DNA of 34,271 nucleotides from Pseudonocardiales bacterium. Its GTDB lineage: Bacteria > Actinomycetota > Actinomycetes > Mycobacteriales > Jatrophihabitantaceae. The stretch covers positions 53,076-87,346 of the forward strand of contig QHCC01000041.1 in assembly GCA_003243915.1 (NCBI GenBank), in the 5' to 3' direction. Of this stretch, positions 9,365 through 18,371 are shown piece after piece. The position numbers and the translations under genes are program-made. Below the pieces are notes generated by a model. That model saw only the letters and a program-made list of their open reading frames with translations. It searched no databases and was not told the DNA's origin. The number at the start of each line of letters is the position of its first letter. Positions within the stretch are counted from its first letter, which is position 1.

Positions 9365-10054
9365 TCATCCGCCCCCACCGGTCCCGAGTCCGGCGATGAG
9401 ATTGATGGTGGAGGCGAGGATCACGGCACCGAACAGGTAGGACAGCATGGCGTGGCGCAAGGCCGAATGGCGGATCGCGGGGGTCTGCAAGTCAGTGTCG
9501 GACACCTGGAAGGTCATGCCGATGGTGAATGCCAGGTAGGCGAAGTCGAGATAGCGAGGCTGAGCGTCCTGGTTGAAGTCCACGCCGCCGGCTTTGCCGG
9601 TGTAGTACAGCCGCGCGTAACGCAGCGTGAACAGGGTGTGCACGGTGAACCAGGACAGCGCGACGCTGGCCACGCCGAGTCCGGCGAGTAGGTCCTGCTG
9701 TGCGCCCTTGGCCGAGCTGGCCTGGATGAGCACGAAACCCACCGCGGCCAGGCTGGCCACGCTGGCGATCACCACAATGAGGTCGGTGCCGGCGTGCCCG
9801 GGGTCTTCGCGGGTCGCGTGGGTGGCTGTCGCTGATGAACTCATCGGGCGTATCGATAGCCACACCCAGACTGTGAAGATCAGCGCCGCGCCATCCCAAC
9901 CCGACAACGGCGCGTAGCCCCAGCTGCCTGCCAACCCGGTGGCCACCGCGCCTGCCAGCCCCCCGAGAACCATCACGGCGAACCTGGTGCGAGATCCGAT
10001 CGAAGCCCAAGCAGGCTCGCCGGTCGCGGGATTCTTGCTCTGTTGATCCGTCAT
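9365..10054 (-). CDS. DUF1345 family membrane protein
   Basis: DLLAGLGVASVALSWFTVHTLFTLRYARLYYTGKAGGVDFNQDAQPRYLDFAYLAFTIGMTFQVSDTDLQTPAIRHSALRHAMLSYLFGAVI is a typical DUF1345 sequence. Confidence 0.88.
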   Translation of the reverse strand: MTDQQSKNPATGEPAWASIGSRTRFAVMVLGGLAGAVATGLAGSWGYAPLSGWDGAALIFTVWVWLSIRPMSSSATATHATREDPGHAGTDLIVVIASVASLAAVGFVLIQASSAKGAQQDLLAGLGVASVALSWFTVHTLFTLRYARLYYTGKAGGVDFNQDAQPRYLDFAYLAFTIGMTFQVSDTDLQTPAIRHSALRHAMLSYLFGAVILASTINLIAGLGTGGGG

Positions 10055-10295
10055 AGGCTCAGTCAACCAAGCTGCCACTGCCAGCACCGGATCACGACCA
10101 GACATTCAGCGGTGGCGGCTCACAGCATCGGCTAAGCAAGAACACGGCACAACGGAGGCAGCGGCGGCATCCCTGGCGCAACCGAACGTGCGCACCGACG
10201 ACTACCGTGTCGACACTGGTCACCAATGTCCGCCCTGCTACCCGACTACTCAGATCGGACGGCTGACCGGGCGCTCAGCAGCGCTGGGTTGTGCG

Positions 10296-10322
10296 CCGGT
10301 CTGGACCCGGAGCCCAGACCGG
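10296..10322. other. Strong hairpin CCGGTCTGG-N9-CCAGACCGG in the non-coding region before tRNA-Ser
   Basis: Perfect 9-bp arms; flanked by AGCAGC and GCTGCT that could extend the fold. Confidence 0.7.
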
Positions 10323-10547
10323 ACCGCTGGGCGGCTGCTTTGCGCACGTTTGCGACTCGGTCCACGACCATAGTCACGACCTGGAGGTCGGAGAATGGCG
10401 GCAGTTTGGAGCCTGTGGAGCGGGCAGTGCGTTGCCAGCGGGTGGGGGCGCCCGTGCGCGCAGAGACTGCTGGCGGATTGCTGGCGGTAGGCATTCAACT
10501 TCGCGCTTGCTGCTGGAGCCCAGCAACTACGGTAGCTTCGGTGGCCT

Positions 10548-10634
10548 GGAGGGCTCGCCTAGTGGCCGATGGCGGCGGTCTTGAAAACCGCTATGGGGTT
10601 ACACCCATCAAGGGTTCGAATCCCTTGCCCTCCG
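10548..10634 (+). tRNA. tRNA-Ser (anticodon TGA)
   Basis: Acceptor stem GGAGGGC/GCCCTCC, discriminator G, anticodon region GGTCTTGAAAACC, long variable arm, T-arm GGGTTCGAATCCC; 87 nt, CCA not encoded. Confidence 0.95.
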
Positions 10635-10905
10635 CCGAGAACTACTGGATCGCAGGTGGATGCCGGGGTCGCCGGCTGGTCAGTCAGCCCCACGTCATCC
10701 CTAAACGGTCGTGCGGCGACTGGATCGACGAAGAACATCGCTCCGTGCGCTGTGACACCATCGCCACCCTCGGGCTGCCGACACCCTTGATCCGATCGTC
10801 GCGCGCGTGAACGCCGATCCCATAGAGTCCGCCGGGGATAGCCCGGGACACTTCACGCGTGTCCTGGAACGTGTCGAGGCGCACGTCACCGAGGAGGAGG
10901 CGCGG

Positions 10906-11757
10906 ATGGCTCGGGTAGCGGTCACCGGTAGCAGTGGCAAGCTCGGGCGCGTCGTGGTCGAGCACCTGCAGGAGCACGGCTGGGACGTCGTCGCCCTGGA
11001 CCGGGCAGCTGCTGTGCGGGCCGGGATCGTGTCGAGCCAGGTCGACCTGACCGACTTCGGACAGGCCTGCGAGGCGATGGCCGGCATCGACGACCGGCAC
11101 GACGGGGTCGACGCTCTCGTCCACCTCGCGGCAGTCCCGGCTCCCGGCCTGCGGGCGAACGCGGCGACGTTCCACAACAACATGATCACGACGTACAACG
11201 TGTTCTCGGCGGCCTTGCGGGCAGGTGTCCGCAACATCGTCTGGGCCTCGAGTGAGACGGTCCTCGGCCTGCCCTTCGACGAAGCCCCGCCCTACGTGCC
11301 GGTCGACGAGGATTACCCGCCCCGCCCGAACAGCACTTACTCGCTCGTGAAGACCCTCGAGGAGGAGCTGGCGCGGCAGCTGTGCCGCTGGCATCCCGAC
11401 CTCAAGCTGCTCGGCCTGCGGTTCTCCAACGTGATGTATCCCGAGGACTACGACGAGTTCGCGTCCTTCGACGCGGACGCCCACCTGCGCAAGTGGAACC
11501 TGTGGGGCTATATCGATGCCCGCGACGGCGCGCAGGCGGTTCGCCGGGCCCTCGAGCACGACGGCACCGGCACTGATGTGTTCATCATCGCCAACGCCGA
11601 CACGGTGATGTCGCGCCCGAACGAAGAGCTCCTAGCCGAGGTGTTTCCCGGCGTGGCGCTCAAGCGTCCGGTCGGGCCGAACGAGACCCTGCTGTGCATC
11701 GACAAGGCCCGCCGGGTACTGGGCTACGAGCCGCAGTTCTCGTGGCGCGCCTCGTAG
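10906..11757 (+). CDS. NAD-dependent epimerase/dehydratase family protein
   Basis: MARVAVTGSSGKLGRVVVEHL (GxxGxxG), LVHLAAVPAPG, YSLVKTLEEELARQL (YxxxK). Confidence 0.9.
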   Translation: MARVAVTGSSGKLGRVVVEHLQEHGWDVVALDRAAAVRAGIVSSQVDLTDFGQACEAMAGIDDRHDGVDALVHLAAVPAPGLRANAATFHNNMITTYNVFSAALRAGVRNIVWASSETVLGLPFDEAPPYVPVDEDYPPRPNSTYSLVKTLEEELARQLCRWHPDLKLLGLRFSNVMYPEDYDEFASFDADAHLRKWNLWGYIDARDGAQAVRRALEHDGTGTDVFIIANADTVMSRPNEELLAEVFPGVALKRPVGPNETLLCIDKARRVLGYEPQFSWRAS

Positions 11758-11764
11758 GGGCGCC

Positions 11765-12763
11765 TCACTGCAACGGGAACGGGACCTGGACCCACCAGCG
11801 CCGGTGGTCGTGCTCGACCCGGGTCACCCACTTGACCCAGTGGTAGCCCCGCCGCCCTGGTACCACCAGCCGCGCCGGAGCTCCGTGTTCGGGGGACAAC
11901 GGCGTGCCGGATACGTCCACGGCCAGCAGCAGATCGTCGGTGAGCGGCAGCCGCCGTCGATACCCGGTCGCGCTGGTGACCTCGACGCTGCCCGTCGCAC
12001 CTGGCGGGAGCAGGGTGGACAGCCGCACGCCTGACCACTCCTGCCGCGACCACCAGCCACCGGTGCAGTCGAGGATCGCGCTGGTCCGCTCACCCACCGC
12101 GCGGATCTCCGCGACGCTCCATTCGCGTCGCACACCCCCGGACCGGACCGAGACCCGCCAGGAAGCCGAGTCGATCGACGGGATCTCATCCAACAGCCAC
12201 GACGTGGTCGGCATCCCGTCCGGCTTGCCCGAGGACCGTTCGTAGGACCCGCTCGCCCGACGCCTGGCCCCGGGTAGCGAGAGGCCGGCGGCGATCACCT
12301 CGAGCGCACCGTAACTGGCGGAGCCGGCTCCGAGCAGCAGCCCCATCCGCAGCAGGTTGCGACGCGACAGATCGGTCCTGCGCACCCGAGCCCGCCGATG
12401 CCGCACGTGCACCAGCAACGGCACCAACGCGAGCAGCGCCGCCGCGACATGGACCTGCAGGGCGCTCACGCCGGCGGCACCGATCAGCAGCCCGGTGCTG
12501 TGCGCCAAGCCGGTGGCCAACGCCGCCACGACCCCCGTCGCGAGGATCACGGACATCAGCTGGTCCGCCCGTCGCCGGCGCAACCCGCGCCGGACGATGA
12601 TCGACTTCCAGGGCACCAGCACCAACAGCGTCAGACCGAGCACGCCGTGCGCAATGACAACCAGGCCGACGGTTCCGCCACCGACAAGGAAGGTGGCCGC
12701 TCCGCTGGCCGCGGCCGCAGGCAGCAACACCAGCAATGCGAGGTTCGTCGCCCGACCGGCCAC
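11765..12763 (-). CDS. Membrane-anchored molybdopterin-dependent (sulfite oxidase-like) oxidoreductase
   Basis: N-terminal TM helices then [52 protein letters not shown]...[25 protein letters not shown]. Likely GTG start at 12763; the longer ORF to 14614 is antisense to other genes. Confidence 0.85.
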   Translation of the reverse strand: MAGRATNLALLVLLPAAAASGAATFLVGGGTVGLVVIAHGVLGLTLLVLVPWKSIIVRRGLRRRRADQLMSVILATGVVAALATGLAHSTGLLIGAAGVSALQVHVAAALLALVPLLVHVRHRRARVRRTDLSRRNLLRMGLLLGAGSASYGALEVIAAGLSLPGARRRASGSYERSSGKPDGMPTTSWLLDEIPSIDSASWRVSVRSGGVRREWSVAEIRAVGERTSAILDCTGGWWSRQEWSGVRLSTLLPPGATGSVEVTSATGYRRRLPLTDDLLLAVDVSGTPLSPEHGAPARLVVPGRRGYHWVKWVTRVEHDHRRWWVQVPFPLQ

Positions 12764-12814
12764 CGCCCAACGATAGGCCCCGGCCCGAGGTGCCCGTGCG
12801 GCACAATCATGGCC

Positions 12815-13699
12815 ATGACGAGCATCGAGCTTTCCGACGGACGCTCCCTGGACGTGGACGTCTCCGGGCCTGACGGCGGTTTCCCGCTGGTGTTCCATCA
12901 CGGCACTCCCGGCTCGCTGCACCAGTTCCGCCTGATCCAGCGGGCTGCGCATGATCGCGGGCTGCGGTTGGTGACGTACTCGCGCCCCGGCTACGGCGCC
13001 TCGACCCGCCAGCCCGGGCGGCGGGTCGTCGATGCCGCCGCCGATGTAGCGGCGGTGCTGGCACATCTCGGGGCCCCGCGCTGCGTCGCCGCGGGATGGT
13101 CCGGGGGAGGCCCCCATGCGCTGGCCAGCGGTGCCCGGCTCGGCAAGCAGGTGGCCGGCGTCCTCGTCATCGCCGGGGTCGCCCCGTCCGACGCGCCGGA
13201 CCTGAACTTCCTCGACGGGATGGGCGAGCAGAACGTCATCGAGTTCGGGCTGGCGATCGAGGGCGAGGCGGCGATCCGGCCCAACCACGAGGCCGAGGCT
13301 GTGGGGCTGCGCGACACCGACGCCGCCGGCCTGATCGAAGGCATGGCCACCCTGCTGCCCGACGTCGATCGCGCGGTGCTCACCGCCGAGTTCGGCGAGG
13401 ATCTGGCCGCCAACTTCGCCGAGGGGTTGAGCCTCGGCGTGGACGGCTGGGTCGACGACGATCTCGCGTTCGCCGCCCCGTGGGGCTTCGCGCCGGCCGA
13501 GGTGGCGGTACCCACATTCGTGTGGCAGGGCAGCGAGGATCTCATGGTGCCGTTCGCCCACGGCCAGTGGCTCGCAGCGAACCTCCCCGGTGCGACGGCA
13601 CACCTGGAGCAGGGGCAGGGCCACCTGTCGATCGCGCTCGGCGCGCTCGATCAGATGCTCGACGAACTCCTGACGGCTGTCGACGCCCGGATAGCGTGA
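12815..13699 (+). CDS. Alpha/beta hydrolase
   Basis: [15 protein letters not shown], nucleophile elbow [13 protein letters not shown], late [18 protein letters not shown] and GHLSI. Confidence 0.93.
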   Translation: MTSIELSDGRSLDVDVSGPDGGFPLVFHHGTPGSLHQFRLIQRAAHDRGLRLVTYSRPGYGASTRQPGRRVVDAAADVAAVLAHLGAPRCVAAGWSGGGPHALASGARLGKQVAGVLVIAGVAPSDAPDLNFLDGMGEQNVIEFGLAIEGEAAIRPNHEAEAVGLRDTDAAGLIEGMATLLPDVDRAVLTAEFGEDLAANFAEGLSLGVDGWVDDDLAFAAPWGFAPAEVAVPTFVWQGSEDLMVPFAHGQWLAANLPGATAHLEQGQGHLSIALGALDQMLDELLTAVDARIA

Positions 13700-13771
13700 C
13701 GACCAGGACGCTCGCGGTTTCCATCCGGCCAGGGTCACTGGTCCGGCGCGAGCGAGATCGGAGAGTTCACG

Positions 13772-14788
13772 GTGGTTGACGGCCGTGCTGCGGGGTATTC
13801 GCCCACGGTGACGGTGATAGGCGAGGCTCTCGTCGACCTGGTCGCCGCGGGCAAGCGAGGTGACTTCCACGCCTCGCCCGGCGGGAGTCCGTTCAACGTG
13901 GCGATCGGCCTGGCGCGCCTCGGTCATCGGACGTCGCTGATGGCGCGGCTGTCGGACACGGCGTTCGGCGGGATCCTTCGCGACCACGCAGCGGCCGAGG
14001 GCATAGATCTGACGGCGGCCCCGCACGCGATCGAAGCGACCACGCTCGCCGTCGTCTCGATGGACGCCGACGCCCAGGCGAGCTACGACTTCTACGTCGA
14101 CGGCACTGCTGACTGGCAGTGGACCGCTGCCGAGACCGCCCGGGTACCCGTCGAGACGGCTCTGCTGCACTTCGGCTCGATTGCCTCCTGGACAGCTCCC
14201 GGGGACGAGCACATCCTGGCCATCGTGACCGAACTGCACCGCCGCGGACGCGTGCTCGTCAGCTACGACCCGAATGTCCGCCCGAAGCTGCTGGGTGACC
14301 CGGCGCGCGCCCGCCGGCTGATCGAACAGTGTGTCGCCGTCGCACACGTCGTGAAGGCCAGCCGCGAGGATGTCCAGTGGCTCTACCCAGGCATGTCCAT
14401 CGAGCAGGTAAGTACGCACTGGGCTGGACTCGGTGCAGCGCTCGTGCTCGTCACCGATGGCGCCGACGGCGCGCACGCGTTCCGTGCAGGGTGCGCGCCC
14501 ATCGCCCGCCCCGGCCGCCGAGTCGACGTGGTCGACACGGTGGGAGCCGGGGATGCGTTCACGGCGGGCCTGCTGAGCGCTTTCCTGCGGCGTGGGGTGC
14601 TCACCCCCGAGCACCTGGCCCGCTGCACCACCGAGACGGTGGGCGCGGCCGTCGACGACGCCGTGCTGGTCTCGGCGCTCACCTGCCGGCGCGTCGGCGC
14701 CGATCCGCCACGGGCCCTCGCTCGATCGACCGACCGGGCCGGTGCACCATTGTCGGTTCAGGATCTTCGATTCGCCGATCGGTCCTGA
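13772..14788 (+). CDS. PfkB-family carbohydrate kinase (fructokinase-like)
   Basis: VTVIGEALVDLV, GGSPFNVAIGLARLGHRTSLMARLSDTAFG, and C-terminal signature VDTVGAGDAFTAGLLSAFL. Confidence 0.93.
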   Translation: MVDGRAAGYSPTVTVIGEALVDLVAAGKRGDFHASPGGSPFNVAIGLARLGHRTSLMARLSDTAFGGILRDHAAAEGIDLTAAPHAIEATTLAVVSMDADAQASYDFYVDGTADWQWTAAETARVPVETALLHFGSIASWTAPGDEHILAIVTELHRRGRVLVSYDPNVRPKLLGDPARARRLIEQCVAVAHVVKASREDVQWLYPGMSIEQVSTHWAGLGAALVLVTDGADGAHAFRAGCAPIARPGRRVDVVDTVGAGDAFTAGLLSAFLRRGVLTPEHLARCTTETVGAAVDDAVLVSALTCRRVGADPPRALARSTDRAGAPLSVQDLRFADRS

Positions 14789-14921
14789 CGCGGATCGCCG
14801 GTCGCTTCGCTAGTTGGGCCGGGCAGGCAACCGAAGGTCCTCCGTCTGCGTCCTGTTAGTGCGTACCCGTCTGAGTATGCAAACCGGGGCTTGATCAGTC
14901 CCCCTGTGACAGGAGCAGCAC

Positions 14922-15731
14922 GTGACGACGCAGTCGCCAATCCTCTCGAACCTGACGTCTCTGCATCGGTTGCATCGCCTCGTCGCCGGCGGCGCCGCAG
15001 TGCTTGCCGCCGCGGTCGGGCTGATCCTGGCAGCGCCAGGTCAATCGAACGCGGTGACCCCGAACCCGGCGTTGACCGGACACCTGGATTCGGTCACCGC
15101 CCTGCCCGGACAGGTGAAGCTCAGCGGCTGGGCCGCCGACACCGCGACGCCCCGGGTACCGATCAACGTCAGCTACTCCGTCGGTTCCGGCGCCGGAGCC
15201 CACACCGGTGCCGCGCGAGCACATGATCTGCGTACCGATGTAGGGCAGGCTTTCCCGAACCTGGGCAACTACCACGGGTTCACCGTGACCGTCTACGTGA
15301 GCCCGGGTACGTATCCGGTCTGCGCCTGGGCACTCGATCCGACCGGCGGCCCCAGCCGGCCGATCGGCTGCCAGACGGCGCGAGTACCCGTAGACCGTTC
15401 CGCCCGCGGTCACCTCGACGTCGTACGGTCGATCGGTGCCAACCACATCCAGGTCGCCGGCTGGGCCGTCGACGACGACACCGTTACCACGCCGGTAAGT
15501 GTCGGGATCTACCTCGGCGGTACGGCCGGTCACGCCTACTCGGCGGTCTCCGCCACGGCCAACCAGTCCCGGCCCGACGTCGCGGCGGTGTTTCCCGCCA
15601 TCGGACCCAACCACGGGTTCAGTGCCACGATCGCGGCGCGCCCCGGCACCTTCCCGGTTTGCGTGTACGCGAACGACAGCTACATCTTCGGCGCTGCCAC
15701 CCTCCTGGGCTGCCTGAACGTCACTGTCTGA
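14922..15731 (+). CDS. Secreted protein with two tandem repeats of about 105 aa
   Basis: Signal-like N-terminus (RLVAGGAAVLAAAVGLILAAPGQSNA). Two copies of GHLD-V-...-GWA-D-...-FP--G--HGF-...-PGT-PVC-(A/Y)A-...-GC. GTG start preceded by AGGAGC. Confidence 0.85.
   Translation: MTTQSPILSNLTSLHRLHRLVAGGAAVLAAAVGLILAAPGQSNAVTPNPALTGHLDSVTALPGQVKLSGWAADTATPRVPINVSYSVGSGAGAHTGAARAHDLRTDVGQAFPNLGNYHGFTVTVYVSPGTYPVCAWALDPTGGPSRPIGCQTARVPVDRSARGHLDVVRSIGANHIQVAGWAVDDDTVTTPVSVGIYLGGTAGHAYSAVSATANQSRPDVAAVFPAIGPNHGFSATIAARPGTFPVCVYANDSYIFGAATLLGCLNVTV
15078..15728 (+). repeat. Tandem protein-level repeat, units starting about 15078 and 15408
   Basis: Unit A GHLDSVTALPGQVKLSGWAADTA...FPNLGNYHGFTVTVYVSPGTYPVCAWA...IGC; unit B GHLDVVRSIGANHIQVAGWAVDDD...FPAIGPNHGFSATIAARPGTFPVCVYA...LGC. 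Confidence 0.85.
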
Positions 15732-15742
15732 CGCTGGTGACG

Positions 15743-16474
15743 TCAGGGGGTGGAGATGATCTGCCGTGTCGAGGTCGCCCGGCCGTAGATGGCTCCCGAG
15801 CCGTACGCCGGGTCGAGATGACCCTCGGTCTGTCTGGTGGTCGTCAACGTGAGCGGGCAGCTATCCGCCCGCGTGGGCCCGGTCGGCGACGATGCCGGCC
15901 GGGCCACGATCGAGTGCGCAGCGATGCTGACGCTCGAGTACCCCGGCGCGACGTCGATGCTGCCACCCAGGACGCATGGGCCGGCCCATCCCACGGTGAT
16001 CGCTCCTGGGGCCGCGCCACCGTCGATGCTCACCGTCACGGTGTCGTGACTCCGTGAGAACGTGGCACCGGCGGACGGGTTGGACATATGCACCGGCGCG
16101 GCGAGTGCGACCGTCGAGTTGGGCGCAGACGTGTCGTCCGGGCCGCGCTTGAACGCGATCGTCACCACGGTGCCGGCCGCCCGGACCCCGTCCAGCTTGC
16201 CGAGGTAGGCGATATTGCCGAGCACCGTGCTCTTGCGCAGCCGAACCGACGACGTCGCGCTGGTGGCCACCAGGCTGTCGGCCTTACCGAGCTTCACGTA
16301 GGTCAGCGTCCCGACGTTCAGCGTCACCTCGACCTGAGCACCGGATCCGCCTTCGGCTACGGTCACCGCGATCGCGGCGCGAAGCCCGCCGGTGCGGATC
16401 TTCGTCGAATCGACCGATGAGCATCCGTCAGCGACGAGTAGGCAGCAAGCGCCCACGAGCAGGGTTCGCCACAT
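15743..16474 (-). CDS. Putative lipoprotein of unknown function
   Basis: MWRTLLVGACCLLVADGCSS gives a plausible but non-canonical lipobox; body rich in V/T/S beta-type sequence. Confidence 0.7.
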   Translation of the reverse strand: MWRTLLVGACCLLVADGCSSVDSTKIRTGGLRAAIAVTVAEGGSGAQVEVTLNVGTLTYVKLGKADSLVATSATSSVRLRKSTVLGNIAYLGKLDGVRAAGTVVTIAFKRGPDDTSAPNSTVALAAPVHMSNPSAGATFSRSHDTVTVSIDGGAAPGAITVGWAGPCVLGGSIDVAPGYSSVSIAAHSIVARPASSPTGPTRADSCPLTLTTTRQTEGHLDPAYGSGAIYGRATSTRQIISTP

Positions 16475-16632
16475 GGTGAATTCCGATCGACGGCCACGGC
16501 AGCGAGCAAACTAACACGTTCAACGGCTCGGCCGACCGGCCGTGTCCGACGTCAGCGACGGACGGAGGCAGGACCGTCGCTCCCCGCGCAAGAAGATCTG
16601 GCGGAGGGCGCGTGGAGAGGGTTGTCGTCCAA

Positions 16633-17640
16633 TCAGGTACGACCCGGGGTCTGCGCCCGATGGTGGCGCTCGATGAGCCGCGAGACCAGCACCGATCCGA
16701 AGGCAGTGAGCACGTCGGCCGCAGTGCACAGCAGGCGTGAGATGAGTGCGACGGCCAGCGCCGGGCCGGTGGCCAGCACGGCGCTCAGCCCGGCCACGAC
16801 GACGACCTCGCGCACGCCTACCCCTGAGGGCAGGACGAAGGCGAAGAAGCCGGCGCATACCGCAACCGCGAAGGCACCGGTGATCCCGAAGTACGACCCT
16901 GCGGCGACCGGGTGGACGGCATGCACGAGGATCCACAGCTGGGCGCCGGAAAGCAGCCAGGCGATGACCGACCACCCGGCGGCCTGCGCCACCACCGCAC
17001 CCGGGATCCGCGCCGAGAGCTGCGGACGCCTGATGATCGCGAGCATCCTGTTCGTGACGAACGTCAGCAGTCGCGGGACCAGGATCACCAACCCGAGGGG
17101 CGCCAACAGCAGCAGCCAGGCGAGCGCCCCCCACTTCACCCGCAGTGCCGGCAGCGCCGCCATCGCGAAGCACATCCCCGTGACGAACGTGACCATGACC
17201 GCGAGCAGGAGCGCGACCAGGGACCGGTTCCGGGGGACCTCGTGGCGGCGGCCCAGGTGGGCCTGCAGCGCGAACGCCCACACGCTGCCGGGCAGGTAGC
17301 GCGCCAGCTGACCGGTGAGGTAGACCTGCGCGGCGTGCGCCCCGTGCAGCTGCGTGCCGACGCCGCTGAGCACCGCCTGCCACACCTTGGAGTTGGCCAG
17401 CAGCGCTGCACAGGCCGCGCCCAGGGCCAGCACGATGTCGAGCCAGGTCAACCGACCCACGGTCGTGCGCACCGCGGACCAGTCGTGGGCGACCGCCACC
17501 CCGACGGCTGCGACGACGGCAAGGACGACCAGCACACGCAGGGCGGCGAGCACCGGTCCCGTCCACGCCTTCGCGCGTAACCGGGCCAGCGGGGATCCGG
17601 CGCCGTCGGCCGCGCGCGGTAACGCGTCGGTCTTGCTCAC
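16633..17640 (-). CDS. Lysylphosphatidylglycerol synthase TM-domain (UPF0104/flippase-like) integral membrane protein
   Basis: LTGQLARYLPGSVWAFALQAHLGRRHEVPRNRSLVALLLAV and VLPSGVGVREVVVVAGL are typical of this family. GTG start overlaps the upstream GT2 stop by 4 nt. Confidence 0.85.
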   Translation of the reverse strand: MSKTDALPRAADGAGSPLARLRAKAWTGPVLAALRVLVVLAVVAAVGVAVAHDWSAVRTTVGRLTWLDIVLALGAACAALLANSKVWQAVLSGVGTQLHGAHAAQVYLTGQLARYLPGSVWAFALQAHLGRRHEVPRNRSLVALLLAVMVTFVTGMCFAMAALPALRVKWGALAWLLLLAPLGLVILVPRLLTFVTNRMLAIIRRPQLSARIPGAVVAQAAGWSVIAWLLSGAQLWILVHAVHPVAAGSYFGITGAFAVAVCAGFFAFVLPSGVGVREVVVVAGLSAVLATGPALAVALISRLLCTAADVLTAFGSVLVSRLIERHHRAQTPGRT

Positions 17641-18371
17641 GACGGCCTGGCGCCCGCGGGCCGGCGCAGCGACGTGGCCGTGAATCGCAGCCGGAGCACC
17701 ATGCTGATCATCTCCAGGCCGAGCCGGATCGTCTTGCCGAGTTCGCCGGTGACCGAGGAGACCCCCACCCGCGGGTGATAATTCACCGGCACCTGGACGA
17801 CCTTGGTCCGGCGCAGTAGGGCGATCAGCAGCATCTCCAGCCCGAACGAGGAACCGGCCACCGTGAACATCGGCTTGATGTCGTCGATGCACTCACGCGA
17901 GAGCACCCGGAAGGTGCAGCCGACGTCACTCAGGTAGCCGGTGTTGTAGAGGACCTCGATCAGCTTGGCGACGGCCCAGTTGCCCCACTGCAGGAACGCG
18001 CCCATGTTCGCGCCCTCCCAGATGAAGTTCGAGACCGTCCGCGAACCGAGCACGAAACCGCACTCGACAGTGAACGGGAGCAGCTTCAGCAGGTCTTCGG
18101 GGTTGAACGTGCCGTCCGGTTCGCAGATGCAGACCAGGTTGGTGTTGACCTCGGCCAGGCCGCGCTGGATGGCGGCGCCGTAGCCCTGCCGGGTCTCGAC
18201 GACCTCGCGCGCGCCGGTGAGCGCCACCTCCTCCGACGTGCCCGCCGCCGCGTTGTTGTTCACGACGAGAATCTCGTCGACAATGCCGATGGCCTCGAAG
18301 CGCCGGATGGCGTCGGCGATGCTGTCCTTCTCGTTGTAGGTCGGCAGCACGACGCTCAGCGACTTACCCAT
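17637..18371 (-). CDS. Family 2 glycosyltransferase (polyprenol-phosphate sugar synthase-like)
   Basis: LSVVLPTYNEKDSIADAIRRFEAIGIVDEILVVNNNAAAGTSEEV...ICEPDGTFNPEDLLKLLP; VGCTFRVLSRECIDDI. Confidence 0.92.
   Translation of the reverse strand: MGKSLSVVLPTYNEKDSIADAIRRFEAIGIVDEILVVNNNAAAGTSEEVALTGAREVVETRQGYGAAIQRGLAEVNTNLVCICEPDGTFNPEDLLKLLPFTVECGFVLGSRTVSNFIWEGANMGAFLQWGNWAVAKLIEVLYNTGYLSDVGCTFRVLSRECIDDIKPMFTVAGSSFGLEMLLIALLRRTKVVQVPVNYHPRVGVSSVTGELGKTIRLGLEMISMVLRLRFTATSLRRPAGARPS

Noticed and set aside
9357-9371. CGGATGAGTCATCCG perfect palindrome
   Set aside because: Overlaps the DUF1345 stop codon; a 1-nt loop makes a hairpin unlikely and the position is poor for an operator. Probably incidental.
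10226-10810. 194-aa plus ORF across tRNA-Ser
   Set aside because: Reads through the tRNA gene; Arg/Ser-rich random composition.
11765-14614. 949-aa minus ORF
   Set aside because: Only the 11765-12763 part carries the molybdopterin oxidoreductase; the rest is antisense to the clearly coding hydrolase and PfkB genes, a high-GC artefact.
14871-14921. Possible riboswitch in the leader of the secreted repeat protein
   Set aside because: GGGGCTTGATCAGTCCCC can fold but I could not match any known riboswitch core; not enough evidence.
16529-16542. CGGCCGACCGGCCG palindrome
   Set aside because: Self-complementary hexamers are common at this GC content; 2-nt spacing cannot form a good hairpin.
16520-17566. 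348-aa minus ORF
   Set aside because: Frame shadow of the LPG-synthase-like TM protein; extreme Gly/Arg/Ala composition.
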